A stretch of 64,000 nt of DNA from Chitinophaga sp. H8. GTDB lineage: Bacteria; Bacteroidota; Bacteroidia; Chitinophagales; Chitinophagaceae. The stretch lies in assembly GCF_040567655.1 (NCBI RefSeq), contig NZ_JBEXAC010000002.1, positions 2,356,001 to 2,420,000 on the forward strand, read 5' to 3'. Position 1 is the first letter of the stretch. Every line of letters starts with the position of its first letter. The notes under the pieces are model-generated. The model had not been told where the DNA came from. It searched no databases and saw only the letters and a program-made list of their open reading frames with translations. A program made the position numbers and the translations under genes. Below are positions 54,310 to 62,590 of this stretch, piece by piece.

Positions 54310-55239
54310 TTATACTTTGAAGTCTGGATTATTGGACTTTGTACCGGTGGGTGTCTGTGCTGCTTCATTTGTTTTTGACAATGAAATCAATCCACCCATT
54401 GCCCCTAAATTCATAGAGTCTAGTGCTGAGCTGGGTACTATTACCATGGATCCTTTTTCTTTCAAACCTTCAAACAGCATGTTCATCCCCCTCAGGTGCA
54501 GTGCCACCGGATTATTAATATACTGCTCGCTGGCTTTTGCAAATTTTTCTGCAATCTCTGTTTCAGCGGTTCCCAGAATAACCCTTGCCCGGCGCTCTCT
54601 TTCTGCTTGTGCTTCCTTACTCATTGCATCAGCTAATATTTGAGGAATAACGATATCCTTTATGCCTACACTCTGGCAGGTAATACCCCATGGATCGGTA
54701 TGTTCATCCAGGATTTTCTGCAATACTTCCGCTACCTTATCTCTTTCCTGCAACAAATCAGCCAGTTCATGTTTGCCTATCATATCTCTTAATCCTGTCT
54801 GGGCGATATAGGCAATAGCTGTTTCATAGTCCTGTACTTCCAATGCTGCCTTTTCTACATCCCAGACTGTCCAATACACTACGGCATCAACATTTACAGG
54901 TACGGTGTCTTTTGTCAGCGTTTGTTCCGCTTTAAATTCAGTTACCCTTACCCGCTGATCGATGTAGTTATCTATTTTATCAATAATAGGGATAATGAAA
55001 AAGATGCCGGGCCCCTTTAAGCCTATGTATTTACCCATCCTTAGAATAACCGCTTTCTCCCATTGGTCGGCGATATTAATGGAATTGGCTACCAATATGG
55101 CAATGATCAGGGAAAGAACCAGGAAAAATACGTTGATATACCCTAAATAGAAGCATCCGATAGCAACTCCAACCAACACTAAAAAGACCATTGTTGCAAT
55201 TGGGTTAAACCCTAGCTTTACATTCTTTTTTGAACTCAT
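54310..55239 (-). CDS. SPFH/band-7 slipin-family protein
   Basis: This membrane-associated scaffold protein has 309 residues. A hydrophobic hairpin lies at about 12-52 (IATMVFLVLVGVAIGCFYLGYINVFFLVLSLIIAILVANSI, in two passes), followed by the SPFH domain: KYIGLKGPGIFFIIPIIDKID, DQRVRVTEF, TKDTVPVNVDAVVYWTV and LRDMIGKHELADLLQERD. A helical region follows (AQAERERRARVILGTAETEIAEKF) and a glycine-rich tail. Slipins usually pair with NfeD; here the neighbours are a GntR regulator 4 bases upstream and a membrane-bound hydrolase 2 bases downstream. It probably organises that hydrolase in the membrane; this is inference from context. Confidence 0.93.
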   Translation of the reverse strand: MSSKKNVKLGFNPIATMVFLVLVGVAIGCFYLGYINVFFLVLSLIIAILVANSINIADQWEKAVILRMGKYIGLKGPGIFFIIPIIDKIDNYIDQRVRVTEFKAEQTLTKDTVPVNVDAVVYWTVWDVEKAALEVQDYETAIAYIAQTGLRDMIGKHELADLLQERDKVAEVLQKILDEHTDPWGITCQSVGIKDIVIPQILADAMSKEAQAERERRARVILGTAETEIAEKFAKASEQYINNPVALHLRGMNMLFEGLKEKGSMVIVPSSALDSMNLGAMGGLISLSKTNEAAQTPTGTKSNNPDFKV

Positions 55240-55243
55240 GGGA

Positions 55244-55609
55244 TTATTGTTTTTTTAGTTGTTTGATGATGTCGTCTATCGAAAATCCATAGCTAAATGC
55301 AATAGTGGTGAACTCATCACAGATCTCCTTTAATTTCCCCTTTTTCTCCTGAGCTGATATCTGGACTTTTGTTTCACTGATGAAGGTGCCGGTGCCTTGC
55401 TGGGTTTCCAGGATATGTTGAATTTCCAACTCCTTATATGCTTTAGCCACCGTATTCAGGTTTACTTTCAAATCCACTGCCAGCGCCCGTACAGTAGGCA
55501 ACTGTTCCCCGGTTTTCAGGTTGCCCGCCGCAATGCCAAACTTGATCTGGTCGATGATTTGCCGGTAAAACGGGGTGCCTGTTTTGGGATCTAGTTTAAA
55601 GTCAATCAT
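55244..55609 (-). CDS. GntR-family transcriptional regulator, YtrA-like
   Basis: The product is 121 residues. The winged helix-turn-helix domain is at about 10-75: TPFYRQIIDQIKFGIAAG, GEQLPTVRALAVDLKVNLNTVAKAYKELE, LETQQGTGTFIS. Only about 45 residues follow, with no effector domain of FadR or HutC type; this short form is typical of the YtrA subfamily. YtrA regulators usually control the operon they lead, often an ABC transporter. Here the operon continues with a slipin and a membrane hydrolase. A perfect palindrome lies 12 bases before the start codon and is a clear candidate for its own operator. Confidence 0.93.
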   Translation of the reverse strand: MIDFKLDPKTGTPFYRQIIDQIKFGIAAGNLKTGEQLPTVRALAVDLKVNLNTVAKAYKELEIQHILETQQGTGTFISETKVQISAQEKKGKLKEICDEFTTIAFSYGFSIDDIIKQLKKQ

Positions 55610-55621
55610 ATAGGTGTCTTA

Positions 55622-55643
55622 TTGTACTATAGATATAGTACAA
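55622..55643. promoter_or_regulatory. Perfect palindromic operator upstream of the GntR gene
   Basis: TTGTACTATA-GA-TATAGTACAA has two perfect 10-base arms. It lies 12 bases upstream of the GntR start codon and should overlap the core promoter, so binding would block transcription. YtrA-type repressors bind such AT-rich palindromes. A further TATAC half-site-like element follows at 55646. Confidence 0.75.
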
Positions 55644-55684
55644 GTATACAACAAATTTTCAATTCCTCAGTAAAAAGAAATTAT

Positions 55685-55712
55685 AAAAAAAGGGCCTCAC
55701 GAATGAGGCCCC
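55685..55712 (-). terminator. Rho-independent terminator of the TonB receptor/DUF4374 operon
   Basis: On the minus strand GGGCCTCA-TTCG-TGAGGCCC is followed by a T-run of seven. It lies about 30 bases after the DUF4374 stop codon and is the cleanest intrinsic terminator in the window. Confidence 0.9.
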
Positions 55713-55740
55713 ATGGTTGGTGTTATGCGGGGAATAATGA

Positions 55741-56988
55741 TTAATAATCAAGCTTTGTGATAGAGGTTACATCACTGATACCCTGGAAATATAATCCCTG
55801 TTTTCCTGTAGCGGTCGCTACATCAATCACGTACAGGTATAATTTGCCACTATCTTCTTTCATGACATAATAAGCAGTCTTTTTATCTGCTTCTACATAC
55901 ACCTTCATGTTATAACTCATCTGTGCATGCTCCGGCACACCGCTTACATTGGTAACTGTTTTCTTCAGTACATCTACGATAGCCAGTTTTACGCGTCCAC
56001 CGCTTACGCCGCCGGTTTCAGTGGTAGCGTATAAAGTCATCAGGAATTTGCCATCTCCAATGTATTCTCCACGCGCCAGTTTGGTACCGGTTGCTGCTTC
56101 AATATCAAAGAAATAACTCTGGTCAAACACTTCTGTATCCTTTTTGATCCGGATAATGGCAGAGGGTTTGGTGGATTTTAATGGACCTGATGGGCCGGCG
56201 GTAGACCATGCATATACATCGCCATCTTCAATCTGCTGTACTCCCTGCATGCCAAACCAGTTACCGATAAAACCAGTACGGCCATCCCGGATCACTTTCT
56301 GAAAGGCCAGCTCCGGATAAGAGAATACTGCTATCCAGGTACTGTCTACGTATTTGGTATTTTCTCCGCTCACGCCTGGGGTGCAATAATAGGGGATGTA
56401 CACTTTATTGCCTACCTGCGATAACCCTGTCCATACAGCCATCTCATCGGTACCCGTAATTTTAGCCAGATCTACTGTATTACGGCCTGCCACTTTATTC
56501 CCTACCGCATCGAAACGATATAAGGTAGCTACTGCACTTTCTTTGGAGCGGTTTACGGATCCACCTACATAGGCATCTTTATTTACCGCACCGTAAATAC
56601 CTGTAAACTCCGTATTTATCGAAGCAGCAGCCTGCACCAGTTTGCCGGTTGCATCTAGTTTATAAGGAGTGGTAGGGCCTTGCGCAGCATATACAATACC
56701 GAACAACCTGTTGTTCTGACGGATAAATGAATAGGCTTCTGTTTCCACACCTATACCGGTAGTGGAAAGTGTACCTTTAGTGGGATCATCAATAGGTACA
56801 ATATAACGGCCGGCTTCTCCTCCGGAGCCATCTGTATACACCACAAAAACAAATTTTGATTTGCCATTGCCATTTCCGGGACCATTATCTACCGGATCCT
56901 TGTCTTTACTGCAACTGATACTGAAAAGAGAAACAGCAGTCATACAAAGCCCTGCCAATAGCTGACTACCTTGCCTTTTACTAAACAT
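55741..56988 (-). CDS. DUF4374-family lipoprotein, probable surface partner of a TonB receptor
   Basis: The product is 415 residues with lipoprotein signal ending LFSISC (Cys26) before SKDKDPVDNG. The rest reads as a beta-propeller of repeated four-strand blades, for example KSKFVFVVYTDGS, NRLFGIVYAAQGPTTPYKLD, ATLYRFDAVGNK, NKVYIPYYCTPG, FLMTLYATTETGG and LYLYVIDVATAT. This fits the DUF4374 family. It lies 41 bases after a TonB receptor gene, an arrangement like XusA-XusB of Bacteroides thetaiotaomicron, where XusB is a lipid-anchored siderophore-binding propeller. By analogy it probably captures an iron chelate or similar ligand. The analogy is inference. Confidence 0.8.
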   Translation of the reverse strand: MFSKRQGSQLLAGLCMTAVSLFSISCSKDKDPVDNGPGNGNGKSKFVFVVYTDGSGGEAGRYIVPIDDPTKGTLSTTGIGVETEAYSFIRQNNRLFGIVYAAQGPTTPYKLDATGKLVQAAASINTEFTGIYGAVNKDAYVGGSVNRSKESAVATLYRFDAVGNKVAGRNTVDLAKITGTDEMAVWTGLSQVGNKVYIPYYCTPGVSGENTKYVDSTWIAVFSYPELAFQKVIRDGRTGFIGNWFGMQGVQQIEDGDVYAWSTAGPSGPLKSTKPSAIIRIKKDTEVFDQSYFFDIEAATGTKLARGEYIGDGKFLMTLYATTETGGVSGGRVKLAIVDVLKKTVTNVSGVPEHAQMSYNMKVYVEADKKTAYYVMKEDSGKLYLYVIDVATATGKQGLYFQGISDVTSITKLDY

Positions 56989-57029
56989 TGTATTAGAATT
57001 TTTATGATGAAAAATGATGAAATTTATTT

Positions 57030-59426
57030 TTAGTTTATTTTGTTCTTTACGAAGAAATACCGCAATTTGATATTGAATGCACGTCCCGGTTTCTGCAAAC
57101 TGAAATTGTCATACAGCGCTTTGTCGAACAGATTAGATATGCCGGCCCCTACATTATACCTTCCGTTTTTTATTGAATACACAGCATTTATATCGTGACA
57201 AAACTGACGGGGTACGAAATATTTGGTATCTGCCGAACCCTGGCTGGGCCAGCGTAGATAAGATTTTTCTGCAAACAACATATTGTAACCTATAGTCAGG
57301 CGGGTGTCTTTCCAGCCCACATTCCGCACAGTAAAGGAAGCATTCGCATTCCCAAATAAATAGGGCATATTGGGGATACGGTCTCTATACACCGGGCTTT
57401 GTATGGTAGTGCCTGGTTCTATACGGGTATTATTCCGTAGGTTCTGATAGGTAATATTGACACCGGCAGTGAAAAAATCGCGGAAAGTATAGCGTACATC
57501 AGCATCTATCCCCCTGTTGGTAACATCACGGGTATTTACCGGTACCATGAGTGTACGGCCGGTAAAACTTACACCTTGCAGCTGATTCCGGATATAATCC
57601 TTCGCGTTCCGGAATATGAAATTGCCATCCAGTACAAAATGATGATCCTGTTTCAGTGTAAAGCTATAGTTCAGTCCAACGTTGATATTATCACTACTCT
57701 CCGGCCGCAGATCGGGATTCCCGGTAAGGTTAATTACATCTCCAAACAACTCATCATTATTGGGCAGGCGGTAGGCTTTTTCATAAGAAACTTTGGCCTG
57801 TAATGCAGGTAAAATAAAGTAGGTAGAAGCAAGGCCATATCCCCATTGGTCAACACTACCATTTTTGTGATAATATTCGCCTTCTGCGAGTATACTTGTT
57901 TTGCTGGACTGGTGATAATTTTTCACAAAAACACTGGTACTCCATCTTTCATTATAGTCATACTTATATCCCAGCCCCACAATATTTTTGAGCGTTTTCT
58001 TCGGTTGTTTATCTGCTTCATTGTCCGGATCAAACTTATTAACGCCGGTCCGGTTAAAGCTGGTGATTACATTACTTAATACAAAGGAATGGTGATCATT
58101 CAACTGGTAAGACAAGTTGAAATTACCGATGCCGTTGTTGTTCTTATAGCGGTAGTCCATCCTGCTGGATTCCCCACCGGGTGTTTCAGGGTTGTTAGGA
58201 TCTTTGTATTGCCATTGCCCCAGCCAGTTGTACATGCGGAAGAGGGTATCCACAGACCTTTCTTCGCCGGGGTTATACATTCCGGAAATACGAAGGTTCA
58301 ATCCTTTTACAAACAGATTGGTCTTGGTGTATTTCAGGGTAGGCTGGATAATATTGCCACTGCGGGTCCGGCCACCGTATACATCATACATACGATTACC
58401 AGTTTGAATATCTGCCTGGTTTTTTCCCAGCATAATTCCGATCAGCAACTGGTCGGCATACTTTTTCCCTACTACTCCCACATTGGTGACCAGCGCTTCA
58501 TTATGGTAGGTATCATGGAAACGACGTACGCGCATAGGTGTATAGACTCCTGTTTCGAGGTCGGCTACATCTACATCTACTTTATAGTTGTTATCCGAGT
58601 AATTCTGGTAGGCATTTACCTGGAGGGTAAGCCCGGCTTTGGATATGATGCCTGCATTGATAGCCGTCTTGTGTGTATTGAAAGAACCATAAGAGTAAGA
58701 GACATCCAGATAGGTACGGGGAGCTGTATTTGTAACAATATTTACTGCCCCTCCCAGGGCATCCCCACCGAGCCAAACGGGTACGACCCCTTTGTATACT
58801 TCAATCCTCTCTGCAAAATTGATAGGGATGTTATTAAGCTGAAAGGAAGTGCCAAAATTGTCCATGGGCATGCCATCTACAAAGAACTTTACCTGCTGTC
58901 CTGTAAAACCATTTAGTGAGAAGTTAATATCCGCACCTACGCCGCCGGATTCTCTTACCCGTACACCGGATACACGGTTGAGCACCTGTCCCACGTCCAT
59001 GGTAGTATTATATAGTTTCTTTGCATCAACTGCTACTACATTGTAAGACTGCTGGCGTACTGCTTCTGCCGCTGTTTTGCCCCATACGGTTACCGCTGAC
59101 AGTCCCTGGTTGTCTTTCTTTAATTTTATGATTAACGGTCTGGCGTTATCAGCAGGTAGTTGTACTTGTTTTATTATTTTTTTGAAACCCATGGCACGGA
59201 TTTCCAATGTATATTTTCCTGCGGCAAGACCGGGAAATCTGAAACTGCCATTTTCTGAGGTATTGGTTCCCTTGCCTGTTTGTACTAATAATATTACACC
59301 TTGAATTGCGTCGTTATGATCATCTTGTAAAACGCCTTCCAGTTGATAGGTTACAGGAGATTGAGACTTAGCCAGGCCAAAGAAAAGGCATAGCATTATC
59401 GTCAACAAAATTTGCTTATTTTGCAT
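57030..59426 (-). CDS. TonB-dependent receptor (CirA/FecA-like, probable siderophore or metal-chelate receptor)
   Basis: This outer-membrane receptor has 798 residues. Signal peptide MQNKQILLTIMLCLFFGLAKSQ; CarboxypepD_reg-like domain about 25-110 (DDHNDAIQGVILLVQTGKG); plug about 115-240 with VGQVLNRVSGVRVRESGG, VKFFVDGMPMDNF and IEVYKGVVPVWLGGDALGGAVNIVT; then a 22-strand barrel. It has no STN domain and is much shorter than the SusC proteins above, so it belongs to the metal-chelate type and not to the SusC type. Its operon partner is a DUF4374 lipoprotein. The barrel ends in YFFVKNKIN and lacks the usual terminal Phe. Ligand unknown. Confidence 0.93.
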   Translation of the reverse strand: MQNKQILLTIMLCLFFGLAKSQSPVTYQLEGVLQDDHNDAIQGVILLVQTGKGTNTSENGSFRFPGLAAGKYTLEIRAMGFKKIIKQVQLPADNARPLIIKLKKDNQGLSAVTVWGKTAAEAVRQQSYNVVAVDAKKLYNTTMDVGQVLNRVSGVRVRESGGVGADINFSLNGFTGQQVKFFVDGMPMDNFGTSFQLNNIPINFAERIEVYKGVVPVWLGGDALGGAVNIVTNTAPRTYLDVSYSYGSFNTHKTAINAGIISKAGLTLQVNAYQNYSDNNYKVDVDVADLETGVYTPMRVRRFHDTYHNEALVTNVGVVGKKYADQLLIGIMLGKNQADIQTGNRMYDVYGGRTRSGNIIQPTLKYTKTNLFVKGLNLRISGMYNPGEERSVDTLFRMYNWLGQWQYKDPNNPETPGGESSRMDYRYKNNNGIGNFNLSYQLNDHHSFVLSNVITSFNRTGVNKFDPDNEADKQPKKTLKNIVGLGYKYDYNERWSTSVFVKNYHQSSKTSILAEGEYYHKNGSVDQWGYGLASTYFILPALQAKVSYEKAYRLPNNDELFGDVINLTGNPDLRPESSDNINVGLNYSFTLKQDHHFVLDGNFIFRNAKDYIRNQLQGVSFTGRTLMVPVNTRDVTNRGIDADVRYTFRDFFTAGVNITYQNLRNNTRIEPGTTIQSPVYRDRIPNMPYLFGNANASFTVRNVGWKDTRLTIGYNMLFAEKSYLRWPSQGSADTKYFVPRQFCHDINAVYSIKNGRYNVGAGISNLFDKALYDNFSLQKPGRAFNIKLRYFFVKNKIN

Positions 59427-59777
59427 TGCTTTTAATGTTTACCACGTTTTAAGCCCCTCTCATAAGGAGGGTAGCCACACAGGTGAGAACTGTGTGGCTT
59501 TTTTTATTATACGAATGATGAAGGTATATCCTGTTTCATTGATCAAAAAGGGAAAAATTACTCCCATTCATTTGTCGTTGCGTCTACTTTTTTAAGGTAA
59601 ACACAATGTCCTGGTTGTTACTTACACTATGTGCAACCACTGCTGCAGCCTTATTTGTATTTAAAATAAGACCACAAAGATCGTGTTGTGCAGGAGAAAT
59701 TGTTTTCGAATATGGGAAAATTTTTGAAATAGGCTGCTGCCATATCATTGTGTACTTTTACAGTAAAGTATTGGCGA
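59427..59777. promoter_or_regulatory. Divergent region between the TonB receptor and yjbQ, with two hairpins
   Basis: This 351-base gap holds a 10-bp perfect stem AGCCACACAG/CTGTGTGGCT (59473-59499) followed on the plus strand by a T-run (59500-59505), and a smaller CCCTC/GAGGG hairpin (59455-59471). The first is a terminator by form on the plus strand, though no plus-strand gene precedes it; on the minus strand both would lie in the receptor's leader. No known riboswitch signature is visible. An open frame at 59606-59875 overlaps yjbQ and has no recognisable features. Confidence 0.4.
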
Positions 59778-60200
59778 ATGAAAATGTATCAGCAGGCATT
59801 ACGCCTCAAGCAAAGGAGCCGGGGATTCCATCTGATTACGACCGAAATAACCCGGGCATTACCAGAGCTCAGTGAGCTGAAAACAGGTATGTGCCAGGTA
59901 TTTATCCGGCATACTTCTGCTGCACTCACCATCAATGAAAATGCAGATCCAACGGTGAGAATGGATTTTGAAACTTACTTTAACAAGATCGTACCCGAAA
60001 ATGATCCGGATTACGAGCATAATGATGAAGGGCCGGACGATATGCCTGCACATCTTAAATCTTCCCTGTTGGGTAGTGCAGTGTTGATTCCGGTGCATAA
60101 CGGGAAACTTGCATTAGGTACCTGGCAGGGTATTTATTTGTGCGAGCACCGGGATGCAGGTGGCGAAAGGGAAGTGGTGATTACTGCCTGGGGGATATAG
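59778..60200 (+). CDS. yjbQ: YjbQ family protein (UPF0047)
   Basis: This is a small cytoplasmic protein of about 140 residues. The frame opens at 59748, but family members start at MxMYQQALRL, so ATG 59778 (or 59784) is used. Conserved motifs: RSRGFHLITTEITRAL, CQVFIRHTSAALTINENADPTV, the HNDEGPDDMPAHLKSSLLG block and LGTWQGIYLCEHRD. The His in IRHTSAAL, His in the second block and the EH near the end are the conserved polar residues of the family. Some members have weak thiamine-phosphate synthase activity, but the main role is not settled. It stands alone and converges on tamL with a gap of 6 bases. Confidence 0.93.
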   Translation: MKMYQQALRLKQRSRGFHLITTEITRALPELSELKTGMCQVFIRHTSAALTINENADPTVRMDFETYFNKIVPENDPDYEHNDEGPDDMPAHLKSSLLGSAVLIPVHNGKLALGTWQGIYLCEHRDAGGEREVVITAWGI

Positions 60201-60206
60201 GCACTG

Positions 60207-62582
60207 CTAAAAAGGGTAACCAATTCCGAAATTCAGGACCAGGTTTTCTTTTCTCCACTCAGGGCTAAAGAGCGCAATCTGATCAAAGACCCAACGTTGC
60301 CCTTCCGGCAACCAGGGCTTGCGGAAAGGCATGGCCAGATCAGCGCGTATGATCAGGAACGGAAAGTTTAGCCGTAGACCCAGCCCTCCGCCAACGCCCA
60401 GTTCCTTATAAAAAGTACTGGAAAAGGTTTTGTTGGAAAAAGAAGTACGGGTAGAATCAATCACTTGTTCTGCAAGGTCATAGAAGAAACTAACTTTTTT
60501 TACCCATACATTGCCTGCGTCTATAAACAGTGCTCCCTGCAGATTACCCAAAACGGGAAATCTTAGTTCGGTACTCAGTTCCACTTTAATATCTCCGCTT
60601 TGGGGCGTATTCCGGAAGAAATTCTGCATCTCCGTATCTAATGTGTCGGGTATATGAAATGCGCCCGGCCCAATGGTTTGCGGACGGAAAGCTCTTAACC
60701 CGTTACTTCCGCCGGCAAAATATTGTTTTACTAATGGGAGAAAACCACTGTTGCCATAAGGAAGACCAATACCGAGGAATAATCTGTTGGCCCATTGCAC
60801 ATGGGAAGAAACCTTGTGATAATAACGAAAGTCCAGATCCGCCTTTGTATATTGGGCAAATGGTACTTTCAATATCAATTTGCGGAGGGAGTCCCCATCC
60901 ATGCCAGCCCTTTTAATTAACCCCAGGAGGTTGCCAGCCAATTCCAGGTTGCCGCTGAAAGCAAAATAATTACGCTGTGTAATTTCGGAATGATTGGTAT
61001 AGGTATAATTGAACTGGGAGCCAATGATCAATTCATTGCTAAGGTAGGTGTTTAAGATGTTTTTGTAGCTTGCATTGGCAGGGTCGAGAAGATCTGCTTC
61101 TTTGATATTGTAATGCTGCAGGTAGTTGATGCTAAGAGGTGTAAGTGTTAAGTCTGTATTCACATTAGTCTTCCAGGCATAACTGTAATTAAGTTTATAG
61201 GCATGGATATTATATAAGGAAGAACGTATCAGCATGTCATAGCCTGTACTGAAAATGGTCCTCATATTGTAGGCTTTGGAGAAATTACCCTGGAAAAAAG
61301 GGATCAGGAATTTAGGGAATGAGATACCCGTTTCAATACCGCCCTTGTAATTATAACTTTTGGCCTCTCTGCCAAGGAATTGCAGATCTGCACCGCCATT
61401 CAGGCGAACATATAAAAGTTCTCCTCTTTTAAAGGTATTGCGGTTGCTCCAGCTTAAAGCCAATTGAACACCATAGGAATTGTTGGATTTTGTATTGCCG
61501 CCTGTTTCAAACTGTATTGCCTTCCGGGACAAGGGAGTCAGGTAATAACTGATGTTCAGCAAGGGGGTATCCGGTTTGTTAACTGCCTCAGGTGCGGAAG
61601 TTACAAACCTGAATACACCTGCTCCGTACAGGCGGTTGAAAGTACGTTCCATTTCCTGTATGTTATATAATGTTCCTGGCTGATAAGTGATCAGGTCATC
61701 GAACATATCCAGTTTAAATGTGTGCTTGTTATCAAATATCTGTAATCCGCCCGGAGATAGCTGGGCAGCGGTAGTATCATTTTTCTCCAGATTATTCAGC
61801 GTATAATTGGGATAGATACGGATGTCGCGGATGTAATATTGTTGGCGGGCTTTTTCCTGCAGTGGCTGTGCCAGGTCTACCACCAGGTTTACGCCATGTT
61901 TGGTGGAGAAGGTATCTGCAATAGAAGTAAATTGTTCGGCATCCAGGTAGAAATACCCTTGCTGCTTCATTTTATAGGAGATACGTTCCCGTTCTGCTTT
62001 AAAGTCATCCAGGCGGTACGGAGCACCCGTTTGCAGATTGGACTCCGGCATTTTTAATATCCTTGCTGCTTCCTGGCGAAGCTGGGTGCTATCGGTGTTG
62101 AAGTGGATCGTGTCAAGGTAATATCTTGGTTTCAGGTGGATGGTGTAGCGCGCAATGGCTTTATATTTTTTGTGGATAGTATCTGCCGAAACGGTAGTCT
62201 GAAAATAACCTTCCTGTTGCATGGTGCTTTGCAGCATTTGGGCGCTTAAGGCAGTATGAATGGTTTTATCTGTAATAGGGGTGGCTGCGAACCTCCTGCG
62301 CATCCACTTGCGAAACCCTTTATCTTTCAGAGGGTCACCAAGTTTGTAATACAGGTAAGCCGGAAAGGGGAAGCCGAGGGTAGCTTTATTCTCTTTTTGC
62401 GCCACGGCTGCAATAGCTTTCTTTTCTGCATAGACAGCCTCCTGGGCAGTGGCGCTGGCGGCTTTATCTATAATGATCTCATTACCACCATAGAGTTTCT
62501 CTCCGGCTGGCATATGCCGGGAGATGTTGCAGCTGTAAAGCAGCAGTAACAGTAAACTATATGTAATGATTCTTATGCTCAT
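60207..62582 (-). CDS. tamL: TamL: BamA/TamA-family outer-membrane lipoprotein
   Basis: This is an Omp85-type outer-membrane protein of 791 residues. It starts with a lipoprotein signal, MSIRIITYSLLLLLLYSC (Cys18), the mark of the Bacteroidota TamA variant named TamL. The first half holds POTRA-like repeats (ARYTIHLKPRYYLDTIHFN, YKMKQQGYFYLDAEQFTS, YYIRDIRIYPNYTL). The second half is the Omp85 barrel, with YFAGGSNGLRAFRP, which contains the conserved VRGY/F-like loop motif (here GLRAF), FPVLGNLQGALFIDAGNVW and a final strand ending NFGIGYPF. It lies 8 bases after tamB. Together the pair forms a conduit between membranes that supports envelope or outer-membrane biogenesis. Confidence 0.93.
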   Translation of the reverse strand: MSIRIITYSLLLLLLYSCNISRHMPAGEKLYGGNEIIIDKAASATAQEAVYAEKKAIAAVAQKENKATLGFPFPAYLYYKLGDPLKDKGFRKWMRRRFAATPITDKTIHTALSAQMLQSTMQQEGYFQTTVSADTIHKKYKAIARYTIHLKPRYYLDTIHFNTDSTQLRQEAARILKMPESNLQTGAPYRLDDFKAERERISYKMKQQGYFYLDAEQFTSIADTFSTKHGVNLVVDLAQPLQEKARQQYYIRDIRIYPNYTLNNLEKNDTTAAQLSPGGLQIFDNKHTFKLDMFDDLITYQPGTLYNIQEMERTFNRLYGAGVFRFVTSAPEAVNKPDTPLLNISYYLTPLSRKAIQFETGGNTKSNNSYGVQLALSWSNRNTFKRGELLYVRLNGGADLQFLGREAKSYNYKGGIETGISFPKFLIPFFQGNFSKAYNMRTIFSTGYDMLIRSSLYNIHAYKLNYSYAWKTNVNTDLTLTPLSINYLQHYNIKEADLLDPANASYKNILNTYLSNELIIGSQFNYTYTNHSEITQRNYFAFSGNLELAGNLLGLIKRAGMDGDSLRKLILKVPFAQYTKADLDFRYYHKVSSHVQWANRLFLGIGLPYGNSGFLPLVKQYFAGGSNGLRAFRPQTIGPGAFHIPDTLDTEMQNFFRNTPQSGDIKVELSTELRFPVLGNLQGALFIDAGNVWVKKVSFFYDLAEQVIDSTRTSFSNKTFSSTFYKELGVGGGLGLRLNFPFLIIRADLAMPFRKPWLPEGQRWVFDQIALFSPEWRKENLVLNFGIGYPF

Positions 62583-62590
62583 TAAAAATG

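Noticed and set aside
58089..58916. A 275-codon open frame on the plus strand
   Set aside because: It is antisense to the TonB receptor, which has full domain support. The translation has no signal or motif.
59427..59606. Possible cobalamin riboswitch before the TonB receptor
   Set aside because: No B12-box-like sequence or matching multi-stem layout is visible; only two simple stem-loops are present.
59606..59875. An 89-codon open frame starting with a hydrophobic stretch
   Set aside because: It overlaps the start of yjbQ in another frame, and only the first 20 residues look like a signal or membrane segment; the rest is featureless.
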